A stretch of 64,000 bases of DNA, from contig NC_087383.1 in NCBI RefSeq assembly GCF_963675165.1, forward strand, positions 434,001-498,000, in the 5' to 3' direction. The notes under the pieces are model-generated. The model was not told the DNA's origin, made no database searches, and worked only from the letters and a program-made list of their open reading frames with translations. This stretch comes from Halichondria panicea (lineage: Eukaryota > Porifera > Demospongiae > Suberitida > Halichondriidae). A program made the position numbers and the translations under genes. The stretch's first letter is position 1, and every line of letters begins with the position of its first letter. This document shows positions 10,566 through 20,888 of this stretch, one piece after another.

Positions 10566-11470
10566 ATGGATACCAATAACGACTCCATGTATACTCCAGG
10601 GGCTAAGCAGGTGACACTATATAGTGTGTGTTTTAATGTGACACGGTGTTAGACTATGTGATATAATAATATTATTATGGTACACTTATAACACTCTTTT
10701 TATTAATACAGATAGAGGTTGAAAACAAAAGGCTGGCCAGCTCAACTGAACGGGTGAAAAAAAATTTCAAACAACATTTGATGGATATTCTGTGTCTGAT
10801 TATGCTTCAAGACCTTCCTGCAATAAAAAGCTTTCTTCTGGCAAACACAGTCCGGCATCGGATTCCTCCCAAACAACAATCTCGGATCCCAAAAGCTGAT
10901 TATAAGGAATTGCAGCAAATTGCTTCGAAGGCGTTTGAATCGTTTTTTAGTCCAGTATTCCTCGATGAAGTACCCCACCACCTACCCGATAAGATTAACA
11001 ACAAGGATATCCTGTCAAAATTAGCTGATATGAGAACCATGGTCCAAGATTACTTCAATGGGACGGGAAGAGTGATTATTGATCGAACAAAGAAGAAAAT
11101 TGTTATCGTCTTTGATTCATCGTACATGTACGATAATATTCCAGACCGTCAATTAGAAGAATTGTATACGACAGCTCTAGCAGCAACGGGTGAGATTTAT
11201 GACACGAATATGACAGTTGGCCATTGCGACATTAGAACAGCTCTCATTATGAGACGAAGCTTGTTTGAAAGGCCGATTGAGGAATCACTAGGAGAAAACG
11301 ATGACATGGAAGAGCTGGTAACAATGGGACGAGGCAGTGGGAGGAAAAGACGAAAATTTAATAACACCACGAATACTTATATAGGCTCCGAATCTGGCTA
11401 CACAATGAACTTTGTGTCTCAAGCCGAAGCCGAAGCCGAAGCCGAAGCCGAAGCTGAAATCGTAGTCTAA
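10566..11470 (+). CDS. Family B gene with an (Ala-Glu)n tail
   Basis: Two exons: 10566-10610 (15 codons, donor gtgaca) and 10712-11470 (acceptor aatacag), phase 0, 267 aa. Aligned with the 3801 gene it keeps the YFNGTGR motif, IVFDSSY, GHCD, the basic GRKRRKF patch and FVSQAE. The C-terminus then continues with a run of AE dipeptides encoded by a (GAAGCC) hexanucleotide repeat (about 11424-11457), absent from the 3801 paralogue, so the tail probably arose by slippage. The conserved hairpin block follows the stop. Function unknown; nuclear location is only suggested by the basic patch. Confidence 0.75.
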
Positions 11471-11483
11471 GAATTTTATGTTG

Positions 11484-11548
11484 GGTTTTTCCTCACATTT
11501 GCATGCATGGAGGTTTTTTCCCTGCTTTATGTTGAGCCTCATAAAGCA
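11484..11548 (+). promoter_or_regulatory. Conserved 3' UTR block with hairpin (second copy)
   Basis: It matches 4692-4751 almost base for base up to the stem. The stem is TGCTTTATG / CATAAAGCA (11523-11531 and 11540-11548) with an 8-nt loop. Stem kept while the loop changed is the pattern expected of a functional RNA structure. Confidence 0.5.
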
Positions 11549-11674
11549 AAATGTTCTGTATAATGCTAATTTGTGATGGCTATAGTCTAGATTAGTTGTA
11601 TATCATGCAGAAGCTCCGGCTGATTGATATTAGTTTGTGTATGCAATGACCCGAAAAATTTAATCAAAATATGA

Positions 11675-11912
11675 AAAACTCTCTAAAATAGTGTCTACAA
11701 AAGTAAGGGTCATGTCCAATGTCTATATAATACAGCTATGATACAATGTCTATTAGCTATGCTTCAACTGTCCATCTCTTTGCAGCAGGGTCCACAACAA
11801 CACACACCTAAATAATTATAGGGAGAGTATGTAATATTGAACAAGACCACCCCCCCCCACACCTACACACCTGTTGAGTGAACTTGTTCTGACAGGCCAT
11901 GCGTATCCTCTC
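11675..11912 (-). pseudogene. Xanthine dehydrogenase 3' fragment 4, cut at 11912
   Basis: The common leader, an exon-25-like piece (about 11761-11809) and the first ~40 bp of exon 24 (about 11872-11912) are present. The match stops abruptly inside exon 24, at the codons for the [10 protein letters not shown] region, where the methyltransferase-like coding sequence begins on the other strand. Confidence 0.75.
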
Positions 11913-11914
11913 AC

Positions 11915-12757
11915 TATAAAGATAAATTCGAAGGTAATCAGTATCTATCACAGTACTACAACATACCGGGAACTCCGCAGAACTATTATCGTGATGTTCG
12001 ATTGAAACTTGTACACGATATGTTCAAGAAACTTTTACCGGATGAGGAAGTTGAAGGAAAAGATGATTTTAGGGTGCTTGATTATGGTTCTGGACCAGTG
12101 ATTGCGTACGTGATCAGTGCCGCTGGTAAAAGAAAAGTGTCTGAGATTGTGCTTGCAGAGTACACTGAAAAGAATCGAGACGCTTTAAACAAGTGGCAAG
12201 CAAACGATTCATCATCATTCAATTGGCTGCCCTACATTAAGAATGTTGTTCAAGACATCGAAAAAAAGCCGGAAAGTGAGGTTCGTATACGTGAGCAAAG
12301 ATTACGCGATCTTATGAAAGTGGTGTCGTGTGACATAAAAGCTGAGCAACCAATTGAAAAAGGATCTGAAGGCCCATTTGATGTCGTAATTACGTTCCTT
12401 GCAATTGAGTGTGCTTGCGTGAGTGAAGCTGAATACATTGAGTTTATAGAAAAACTATCAAAGATGGTAAAACCAAATGGTGCCATCATAATGTTTTCGA
12501 AATTGGCAAAAAAAGCACAATCGATTAGCTATGCAATTGGGAGAGAGAGGTTCTACTACTACGCAGTGACGTATGACATGCTTTTAAACGCACTCAGCAA
12601 GGCTGGATTCGTTAATGTGCAGTGTACCAATGTGCCCATAATGGAAGCTATATCACAGCTGACACCTTCTGAAATTGCTCAGCTTGAGGCCAACCCTTGT
12701 GAAAATGAGGAGTTCTATTACATGTCTATTACTGCTGATAAAATAGTATCTACTTGA
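11915..12757 (+). CDS. NNMT/PNMT/TEMT-family methyltransferase, no start codon seen
   Basis: An intronless frame (about 280 codons from 11915) encodes a class I SAM-dependent methyltransferase of the nicotinamide/phenylethanolamine N-methyltransferase family. Near its start it reads F-E-G-N-Q-Y-L-S-Q-Y-Y, matching the family's F.PR.YL..YY signature. It then has motif I VLDYGSGP, an acidic LAEYTEKN segment, W-x-P-Y, a CDIKAEQP stretch and an IMFSKL region. In relatives these enzymes methylate small amines; the substrate here is unknown. No in-frame ATG precedes 12020, and the ~10 residues before the YL..YY signature are missing because the sequence switches to XDH fragment 4. Either an upstream first exon is used or this is a 5'-truncated insert. 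The rest of the frame is intact to the stop. Confidence 0.7.
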   Translation, partial: YKDKFEGNQYLSQYYNIPGTPQNYYRDVRLKLVHDMFKKLLPDEEVEGKDDFRVLDYGSGPVIAYVISAAGKRKVSEIVLAEYTEKNRDALNKWQANDSSSFNWLPYIKNVVQDIEKKPESEVRIREQRLRDLMKVVSCDIKAEQPIEKGSEGPFDVVITFLAIECACVSEAEYIEFIEKLSKMVKPNGAIIMFSKLAKKAQSISYAIGRERFYYYAVTYDMLLNALSKAGFVNVQCTNVPIMEAISQLTPSEIAQLEANPCENEEFYYMSITADKIVST

Positions 12758-13141
12758 AAAAACAAGTTAGCTTCTTAATACTGCAAACTAGTGTCTCATC
12801 TTGTGAATTGGGCGTAGATGTGTATATGTTATTCTCTTGAAGCTTTTGGGCTATAATTGTGTGAAATGAATTTTGTCATTAAACTCCCGCCTATAATTTT
12901 ATCATTTACACTTAACATGCATTGCATTGCATGCTACAAAAGTTGCAATAAATAAATCCACTAAAATTTTATTACCCCACTTGTAGGCGCCTGTGCTAAG
13001 TGGGCGGTGGAATTTACTGGAAAAGTACAGTAATATCTAAAAATAGATTGTAGGCGTGTCTGATTTTGTGTAAAGTACATGTAGCAGATAGCTATAAATA
13101 GATCAAATAAAGTTTTTGCTAGCACGTTGGACTAATAGTGA

Positions 13142-13196
13142 GTTGCATGCCCTATTCTCTCATACGCCCTTGGTATGAGAGAAGAGGGCATGCAAC
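13142..13196. repeat. Near-perfect 23-bp inverted repeat
   Basis: The arms 13142-13164 and 13174-13196 pair with one mismatch around a 9-nt loop (CGCCCTTGG). The arm sequence (GTTGCATGCCCT) recurs at the ends of the larger element at 38055-38665, so this looks like a collapsed copy of that element family. Confidence 0.75.
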
Positions 13197-13578
13197 AACT
13201 TGCGAGCAAAAACTGTAAGTGGGCCCTTTTACATAATAGGCACTGTGAAAATAGCTTGAGTTGTACACCCAGTATAGCTCAGAACACGCCAACATTTTAC
13301 ATGGCAGTAAATCTAATTTTTATGATTGTTAGTCCAATCAATGTTAATTGAAACCACATTAATTTTTTTTTGTGCTACTTAAGTTTGTTATTTCGCTGCT
13401 GAAATTAAAAAAGTAATGCCCATTTTTTGGTGCTATATAATTTATACAGTATAGGTGTTTTATTTCGCTGCTGTGTATGTGAATAATCGGTGTCATCAAT
13501 TTGCGAAAATCAATGAATAATTGGTGAAAAATTTGCACAGGCCTATACCCACTTGGTATGTCATCATGCACTATAGCC

Positions 13579-13665
13579 TCAGTCCCAGGCCAAATTTTTT
13601 TTTAATATATAATGAGGAGAAATTTATCCCTTCTGTCTTTAGAGAATAATTGGCCTGGGACCGGT
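13579..13665. repeat. Short inverted-repeat element with CCCAGGCC ends
   Basis: CAGTCCCAGGCCAA on the left pairs with TTGGCCTGGGACCG on the right. Relatives with TCGATCCCAG/GGCCTGGAGTCGA arms occur at about 54466-54518, with single arms near 14880, 28395 and 50690. Confidence 0.55.
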
Positions 13666-14064
13666 CCGAGTGTATATATTCCGTCGTATAATTCGCAAAA
13701 AGACATTGTCGATTTTTTGCAAGCTTGCATTATTGTTAAGCCCCCTATATACATGCATGACTATAGTCAATCATAAAGGTGTATATGTTTAGCGAACAGG
13801 GCACACGCGCGTACCACGTGCATGTGTGTCCGCAATACATACTAAGTATAGGGGTTCCCCAGCAATAGGTTTTGCATGGGCACTTTTAATATCTCATCTG
13901 TAAAGTTTAAAGGTCACGAACTACCGAGTACGAACTATTATCTGCGAAGTAGCAACTGCATGCCAACTACCAATTATAGCAACGTACTGCGAACTAGCAA
14001 CTGAAGCGTGCTATATATGCGACATTTTAGCATGCAAAGTGCACTTCCATGCAGTTGTCATGTT

Positions 14065-14183
14065 ACACAGTAAAAACACAATAAAACATGTTAAATGAAA
14101 CGCATCTTTTGAAATTTCTGTCATTTTACAAAATACGATGATGCATCTCATATATATAACATAGTTATGTGTTTTTACTGTGT
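14065..14183. repeat. 119-bp element with 16-bp perfect terminal repeats
   Basis: ACACAGTAAAAACACA at 14065-14080 is repeated in inverted form at 14168-14183. The interior is AT-rich and noncoding, as expected for a MITE. No clear target-site duplication was seen. Confidence 0.65.
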
Positions 14184-15860
14184 ATCAAGTATAAACTAGT
14201 ATTATAGCACTCGTGCAGGGTACAATAGAGATCACTCGAGGTCAATATCAAGCTTACCTATAATTATGACAATGTGTAATATGATCTTGATTTTTGTAAT
14301 TGATACTATTACAGCTAGATCTGTATGACCTCATGTTCTGTATGACCTCATGTAAATGCCACAGGCACTTTTAACAGTCTGACACCATTACCAAGGGTGT
14401 ACAAAACATATCTTCTCTTCCCTTTATACGCCCTTGATAATACTAAATCCTTATTATAGTTGCTTGAGAAGCTAATTCAAAAGCTAAATCTATACTGCTA
14501 TATAGATTCATTGTCACCACTTCAACCATATAGCTCAATAGACCTATATAACCTAGACAGAGGGTATATAATAATTATAAGTGGTTAAATCTTGTAATTG
14601 TGCACAGAATTAATAGTGGGATGTGCCAAGAAAGAAGTATAATAGTAACTGTATATAAATGCTCGCGGTCATGATTGTATTATACCCACGACTTCAATCA
14701 TGCATATACTGCAAAAGGCTGCTACAGTGTAGACTTTTTTGTTAATCCAGCCACCCTTGGGACAGTGCAGCTTGACCAGAATAGCGAGGTGGCTGCATGT
14801 CAGAAATATCTGCAGCTAAAAAACGACCCTACCTCGCATCTAATGACTAATTTTGCGGTGCAGTCTCAATCGTTATGCTTAGCCTCGATCCCAGGCCGCA
14901 CTAACTATCATCAGCAGGTAGATCACATTCACATTCACATTCAGGGAAGTGGGAAGGGGAGGCTATACATTGTGTGCTCTCTATACATTTAACCAATTTT
15001 ATCTGCCAAACCACATCCAAAACGTCATAAACCTGGTTTGGGGCAGCCCAGGGCAAGTTTATGCAGTAAACATCTGCTAACAATCTGTTCCAAACCAAAT
15101 GGCTGGTGTATCGAAGTGGCCGTACTTCAGACAGCGGGAATAGCAAGAGACTACCGCAAAACTTAAATCCATGAAAACCTCTCTAACGATCTTTCCGCGA
15201 AAGTTTATACCCTCGAAATATACCTGCTATAAGGTATACTAATAGGTGCTCTAATAAATGAATATCTTGCGGCTTTGTTTATGTGCATGCAGTGTATAGG
15301 TCAAAGGTCATGCATAACGGATAAGCTAACACTTTCTGAAATTGCTAAACTTGGGGTTAAAGTCGATCTTATATAAAGGCTTGCAATGACGTGACATTCT
15401 GAGATTGAGTTCCTTCAGTGCTCCTGTTTACAACATTTTTCATTAAGACTTAATTATTATAATTATGTGTGCTAGATCTGCATTTGTGAGGTTGATAACA
15501 GGCTGACATGCATCAATAACAAATCTTGGTAAGCTCAAAAATGAGATTTATACACTACTCTTTGTCACATGTGGCCTAGTGGGGAAACATTCTTGTACTG
15601 TTACCCTTTTTACAGGTTTTATAATTGTCATAATTATCTGTCACCAGGAAGTTACCAAAGCCATATAAATACCAACCGCATGCATGGTTGCTTTTATATG
15701 GGCGTAGCTGCACTAGCAGTATAGGTCTACTATAGAGATTAGTGGAGTCAATTCAACAGCTAGCGTTGGTCTACTCTCTGCTGCTAGCATTTATTTAACT
15801 GGCTCAGTACTGAAGAAAGACAGAAGGTAAGTCATTGGTTGTCTAGAGCTATAGTGGGGA
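14184..15860. other. Intergenic DNA, no gene seen
   Basis: It contains a single arm of the CTCGATCCCAGGCC repeat near 14885 and an inverted-repeat fragment near 15170-15235 (CCGCGAAAGTTTATACCCTCG, then AAGGTATAC) of the CCGTATAGC family. No coding or RNA signal is supported. Confidence 0.4.
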
Positions 15861-16059
15861 CTATTTTTTACATATTTTGTACATATCAAGACAGTTAACA
15901 AACAGAAACACAATTTCATCTTTGTCCGAGTTATTTGTACCTCGGAGCAGCAACTCTATATAATTATATTAGATTTAGTTAGACAAATTGAATAGTAGAG
16001 TCTTACTCACCTTTTCTTTTGACAGTAGAAACAGGGAAAAAAGACACTCTTATATACAT
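15861..16059 (-). pseudogene. Truncated A' gene fragment (left partner of pair 5)
   Basis: The reverse strand from an ATG at 16059 reads an exon 1 ending in VSTVKRK, a GTGAGT donor, an ATATAG acceptor, then ELLLRGTNNSDKDEIVFLF, matching the start of the gene at 5792-6521. After about 60 codons it meets a stop at 15861-15863, and the remaining two thirds of the gene are absent. It is head-to-head with the family C gene at 16415. Confidence 0.75.
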
Positions 16060-16414
16060 GATACTCTTCTCTGTGTAAGAAAGAATACTGGTATAAATGC
16101 CCGGCGCCCACTGACAACTTAACTACATGTATTTGCTGGAGGTATGTACATGTGTACGTATGTAGCTAAAGGTCGCTATTATGGATAATTACGATAGGGG
16201 ATAAAATAAACACTGAATCACGTTCACACTGACAACGGTTACCATGAAAACTGTTGTGACGTAGTAGTTTCCGAGGTAGTTTTCTACTCTTATTATTAAT
16301 TTTTACTACAATTAATTGATTTTATACTGGCACATTAGCTACTATTAAAGTTGCAGCTTCATCCCAAAAGTAATTTGCATTGGCTACCACTGAACCTGAA
16401 GAACCTTATTTAAT

Positions 16415-17257
16415 ATGGCAGTTGATACTCATTTAAGCTCAACTGAGGGTTGCCACAGTGAGACAGGTAAGTATTATTAAAATAATTCTAGACAGTTTCA
16501 GTATCTTCCTAATACAAAATTTATATATACTATGTCTCATTGCTATCTTATATAATGTTTATGAGTGTGTTCACTATTAAATTAGTAATGTTTATGTGTG
16601 TTCACTTGTTTTAATGCAGAAAGCCAACTAGTTGTCCTTAAAAGTCTCAGTATTGAACTGATTCAGCAGGGTCCAATCGATAATGAACGAGCTAAAGATA
16701 AGGCTCTCTCCCAAGAGTTCCGTCATGTGTTTGGCATAAAAGAACGCAAGATCGTGCTGGCAGCAGCAGCTAATAAATCTCTCTCTGATGGCTTCTTGAA
16801 GATAGTTAAAGGATACGATTTTGTTCCACCTTTGATTGAGTTTCTCAAATTTCTAAAGATATTCTTTGACGATTTTAATATTCTGGAAAGTATTAACCAG
16901 ATTGACAAGATTTTTCAAAGGTTTGATCTAGTCCCAGAGTATTCATTAAATAATATGAAACAAATCACTACATGTACTGATTTTGATTTTAAACAGACAG
17001 AAGTTGTCACGACGCCTAAATTGGATATCACGGCAAATATTGTTGATTCTTCCCAAATCACTGATTTGTCGTCTCTGTCTATCTATTCGAGGAGTAGTGA
17101 TTCTTTTCAAGTATCCTCTCAGCTCAATGCACCCATATTGCTTCCATCTAACAGCGAGTTAGTTTGTACTACATCATTGATACCTCATCTGGGAGAAAAA
17201 GACGAGTTGGTCGTTGGCATCGCTTTACCTATTTTTACACCGATGCTCAACCGCTGA
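16415..17257 (+). CDS. Family C gene, second copy
   Basis: Exons 16415-16466 and 16620-17257, phase 1 junction, 229 aa. It is the paralogue of 6977-7779: SLSIELIQ, ERKIVLAAAANKSLSDGFLK, RSSDSFQVSSQLNA and GEKDELVVGIALPIFT are all kept, while the linker and the segment around residues 70-110 vary. The intact frame, retained splice sites and conserved C-terminal block suggest selection even though its divergent partner gene is broken. Function unknown. Confidence 0.7.
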
Positions 17258-17645
17258 GCGTCAACAACATACAATGCATATACTGTACACAAGTGCCGAG
17301 TGGTGTGCATGTACCAACACTGTCCTGCTGAGCTAGTGTCACCATCATCTGTCTAGCTGTCGTAATTATAATACTATTATTTTGCGCACACAATTGATTA
17401 TGTCACCTTATGTGATGTCTTATTTGATGATAGCTGCTTTTTTTGTTTAGTTCACAGATTATATTACATCACCAAATTAAATAGAGCCAGTTTTATATGC
17501 TTTATACATGTATATTTTTGTATTGTCAACCTAGAGTATGTATATTGTACACCCCCGGCCTTTTTAATATGGCCACAATTATATTGTTGTTTTTAATAAT
17601 AATTATATATACAAATAGAAAATTTATATCATTGTTTATCAAGAA
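17258..17645. other. 3' flank of the second family C gene
   Basis: The first ~140 bp correspond to the flank after 7779, with a few insertions. The rest is AT-rich and noncoding. Confidence 0.4.
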
Positions 17646-17649
17646 AAAA

Positions 17650-18850
17650 AATTAATATGAAACTCTCTAAAATAGTGTCAATAAAAGTAAGGGTCATGTC
17701 TCTACTTTTTAATGTCTATGCTTCAATAGTCCATTTATTTGCAGCAGAGTCCACAACAACACACACCTGCAGCACAGAGAAAGAGGGGAGTGTGTAATAT
17801 TAAATGCATTATAAGACCACCCCCTCCCCCCCCCCGAGAAAGGGAGTAAGCAATATTGAACAAGGCCACCTCCACACACCTGTTGAGTGAACTTGTCCTG
17901 ACAGGCCATGCGTATCCTCTCACAGGTGGCGGGGCTGTCCAGTCGATAGTAGCCACTCACTCCACTCTCTGCTCGTGCAGCTGTAATAGCCTCCCTCAGG
18001 GCAAATAACACACTGGCTGCCAGGAACAGTGGCGGCTCACCAACAGCCTGGAGGGTAGGGGGGTAGGGCATGTTAGCAGAGCAGGGAGAGTATTATAATA
18101 ATTATGACAAAACTCTATGGATAAATGGATAAAAGTATCAAGTTCCTGACAGTATAATTATGTACATGCGGCACAATGAGATGAACTGTGTACACATGTG
18201 CTGCTGTTTACTAAACACCCACTCAATCAATTACTTATAAGCACACATGTGCTGCTTCACTTCTATAAGAGCTTCCCCCTCACCTTGGATGAGAAGATAG
18301 CCTTGGGGTTGGGTGCCCTGTCTAACAGACTAACATTGAACACCACAGGTACATCAGACACAGAGGGTATCTTGTAGGTCCCCGGTCCAGTGGTGAAGGT
18401 AGTCCCTCGCTGGGTCCTCTGGTTCCCCTCCAGATACACACACTGCTCCAGGGTCACCAGACCAAGGCCCTGCGTGAACGCTCCCTCCACCTGGGGGAAG
18501 GAAGAGGGTAGCTAGAAATACATTTTAGTCATGTGTAGTGTCCTAATGAACTCTTGGTACTGTACATTATAATAATAAGTGATTTTTGCTCAACTCTATT
18601 GTACTGCCAATTAATAAAGTACTAGGACTTTAGCGTGCACAATGAATGCACTATGGTACATGTACACCATGCATATGTACCTGCCCGATATCAATGGCAG
18701 GGTTGATGCTGTCCCCCACGTCCATGACAATGTCAGTCCTCAACACAGTGAAGTCTCCAGTCAGAGTGTCCGGAGAAGTCTTGCCCGTAGCCAGCATTGG
18801 AGTACAGCTGGAGGTCAAGAGAGGTCAATCTCCCGGCAGAGGTGAACTGA
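17650..18850 (-). pseudogene. Xanthine dehydrogenase 3' fragment 5 (exons 25-22 fused to 18)
   Basis: This is the longest XDH fragment. Exons 25 (about 17718-17768), 24 (about 17890-18050) and 23 (about 18283-18490) have intact splice sites and frames. Then the 3' third of exon 22 (up to about 18770) is fused directly to part of exon 18 ([20 protein letters not shown], about 18771-18849). Exons 19-21 and the 5' part of exon 22 are deleted and the fusion is out of frame, so it cannot make a normal enzyme. The junction lies at a GTCCGGAGAAG stretch, suggesting microhomology-mediated deletion. Confidence 0.85.
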
Positions 18851-19426
18851 ATATTTAATATATTACTGATACAAGTACATGTAGCTAACCTTATTTACAG
18901 GATCTATGACTGCTAGCTAGCTGTCCGATGCATAATTATAGCTTCAACAGAACTTGGAGTTTATATAATTATAATACAACCCCATAAAGTTGACTAGCTA
19001 CCAATCACTACATCCGTATCTGCACACAAGCACTTGACTCAAGAGGTTAGTATTACAATATCACGTGACAAGTCTCTGACCAATGAACTTATATAATTAT
19101 ATATATATGTATACAATATAATATTGAAGATCTGCATAATATGACGAGTGACTTTAACCTACAAATCCGGGGAAAAAGCAGCTTTTAAAAATAAACAATA
19201 ACTTGTAGGCACTTAATTCAAAGTTAAATTAGTCCTAACCTTCAACCTACTTGAAAAGCACCACCCACTACACACACCACACTCGCTCCACCACTTTCCA
19301 CTCAAAAAGGACTCCTACACAAGAATCCCGTAAGTGTTACTACTATATTATTTATGCAGCTAGCTAGCTAGAGCTATGATGTTTGCAATGCAAGTAGTAT
19401 CAAAACTTATTCTTTGTACCCATAAG
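18851..19426. other. Intergenic DNA, no gene seen
   Basis: AT-rich sequence with runs of (TA)n near 19100. Nothing coding or structured was identified. Confidence 0.4.
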
Positions 19427-20888
19427 ATGGTCGTCAGCATATTGCAGTACCATAAACGAAGCGGCACGACTGAGCCACTACTTTGCCCAACGTGCTTCTT
19501 GCAGCCCGGAGCTCCCGTAATGGTAAGTAGCTAATTAAAAGTTTCAGAAAACTAGCTAATTTTTTAACAGTCGATTTATAGCTATCCTTCATCATTCCAT
19601 ACAGACTGAGTTCTCTTGGAGAGACCCGATTGATCGAAAAGATCATTCGTACCGAAATGCCACGACCTATATCAAGCACTTGAATGAGTAAGTTGCATGC
19701 ATTTGACTTCCATGAGAGATATTATAGCGCCGTGCATTAGGCCGACTAATAATTGCATGGCGTATGCGTAGACATCATTTTGCCATTTTTCTTGAAGAGG
19801 CATGTGATGGTTGCTATAGTTACGATACAAACAAATCCATTGTATGCAGGGGCATAGCTAGAGTGATCAGGCTAGGGTTATCGATTACAATATTGACGAC
19901 CATTACCTACCTAGCTACAAAAAGTGGCCACCAGCCTGACCGCTTGCTACGGCCTTGCACCATTCAACAAACTTTTTGCCAACTACACCATCACAGGCCT
20001 AATTATAACAACGGAAGCAACGAAACTGACAAACGCCAATTTGACATATGAGGATCAAACCAGGCCTTCCTGATGAAGTCCAAATGCACAGTTAATGTGT
20101 ATGTCAGTAATGGCTGCAATTAGCACTATAATTAATTATAGGCCGGCCTAACAGTTCATCTAATCAAATGTCGTTTGCTAAATTTCCTATGCTTGACAGC
20201 CCACTCCTCTGGATTGGCACAAAAACGTATACAGACGTACAGTCGTGCATAATTAACCCTGTGAACATTCTACATCCTCAATTTACAGACGCCCTCATTC
20301 CCAGCCCCAACATTATGCCAAATGGCTAAGATGGGTCAAATACCCACCACCACCAACTGAGGACGAAGGAGGACAAGGCGGAGGCACTGGTTCGGGGGGA
20401 ACATATATGGAACAGCTTCTTGCATACATACTCGATTATTTATCACTAAATTTTCTTTTTTCTTGCAGAGGGAGCTTCTACGAGTCTTGAGGGAGGTAGT
20501 GGGGTTAGTTCCCTGCATGCCTCCAAGGCTCTCAGCAAGCTGCGCGAGTTTTCCGTAGAATTAGAAGAGCGCAATATAATATATGACCCGCCAAACGACC
20601 CCATTGAATCACATCTCAATGGACCCGGGTTGACAACAAACACGACAACGACAACGACGAACACTGGACCAACAACAAACGGAATAATAACAAACAATGG
20701 GGCAACAACTAACAATGAACCCGGGATGGCAACAAACACCCTGACGACAACGAACAATGGAACAACAACGAACGGAACAACAACAGACATGGATTGACGG
20801 CAACAAACACCCTAACGACGACGACTAACGATGGACCCAGTGGAGTATCCTCCTCTAGTTCTAGGAGGAAGCGCAAAAGGGGGGAATG
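19427..20888 (+). pseudogene. Multi-exon coding relic with a Thr/Asn-rich C-terminus
   Basis: Spliced-gene traces on the plus strand: 19427-19522 (ATG..ATG, donor gtaagt; contains LLCPTC), 19605-19687 (acceptor catacag, donor gtaagt), about 20290-20400, and 20469-20788 (acceptor ttcttgcag). The last encodes a helical LSKLREFSVELEERNIIYDP stretch, then many TTN/TTT repeats, and stops at 20788. Shifting one frame there restores further Thr-rich sequence ending in a basic SRRKRKRGE tail at 20888, so the original gene has probably suffered a frameshift (or the assembly has an error). The family is not recognised. I could not join the middle exons in phase, hence the relic call. Confidence 0.4.

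Larger units (their letters stand above)
12758..14064. other. Intergenic DNA with hairpin repeats, no gene seen
   Basis: An AATAAA at about 12948 could serve the methyltransferase gene. Two inverted-repeat structures lie here (13142-13196 and 13579-13665, listed separately). Short direct repeats of the form GCGAACTAGCAACTG occur at 13940-14010. No coding signal is supported. Confidence 0.4.

Noticed and set aside
14879-14900. CTCGATCCCAGGCC motif as a tRNA T-arm
   Set aside because: No acceptor stem, D-arm or anticodon arm around it; it is an arm of a dispersed inverted repeat also present at 13579 and 54466.
20446-20806. Valine/cysteine-rich open frames on the minus strand
   Set aside because: They are the antisense of the Thr/Asn-repeat frame on the plus strand.
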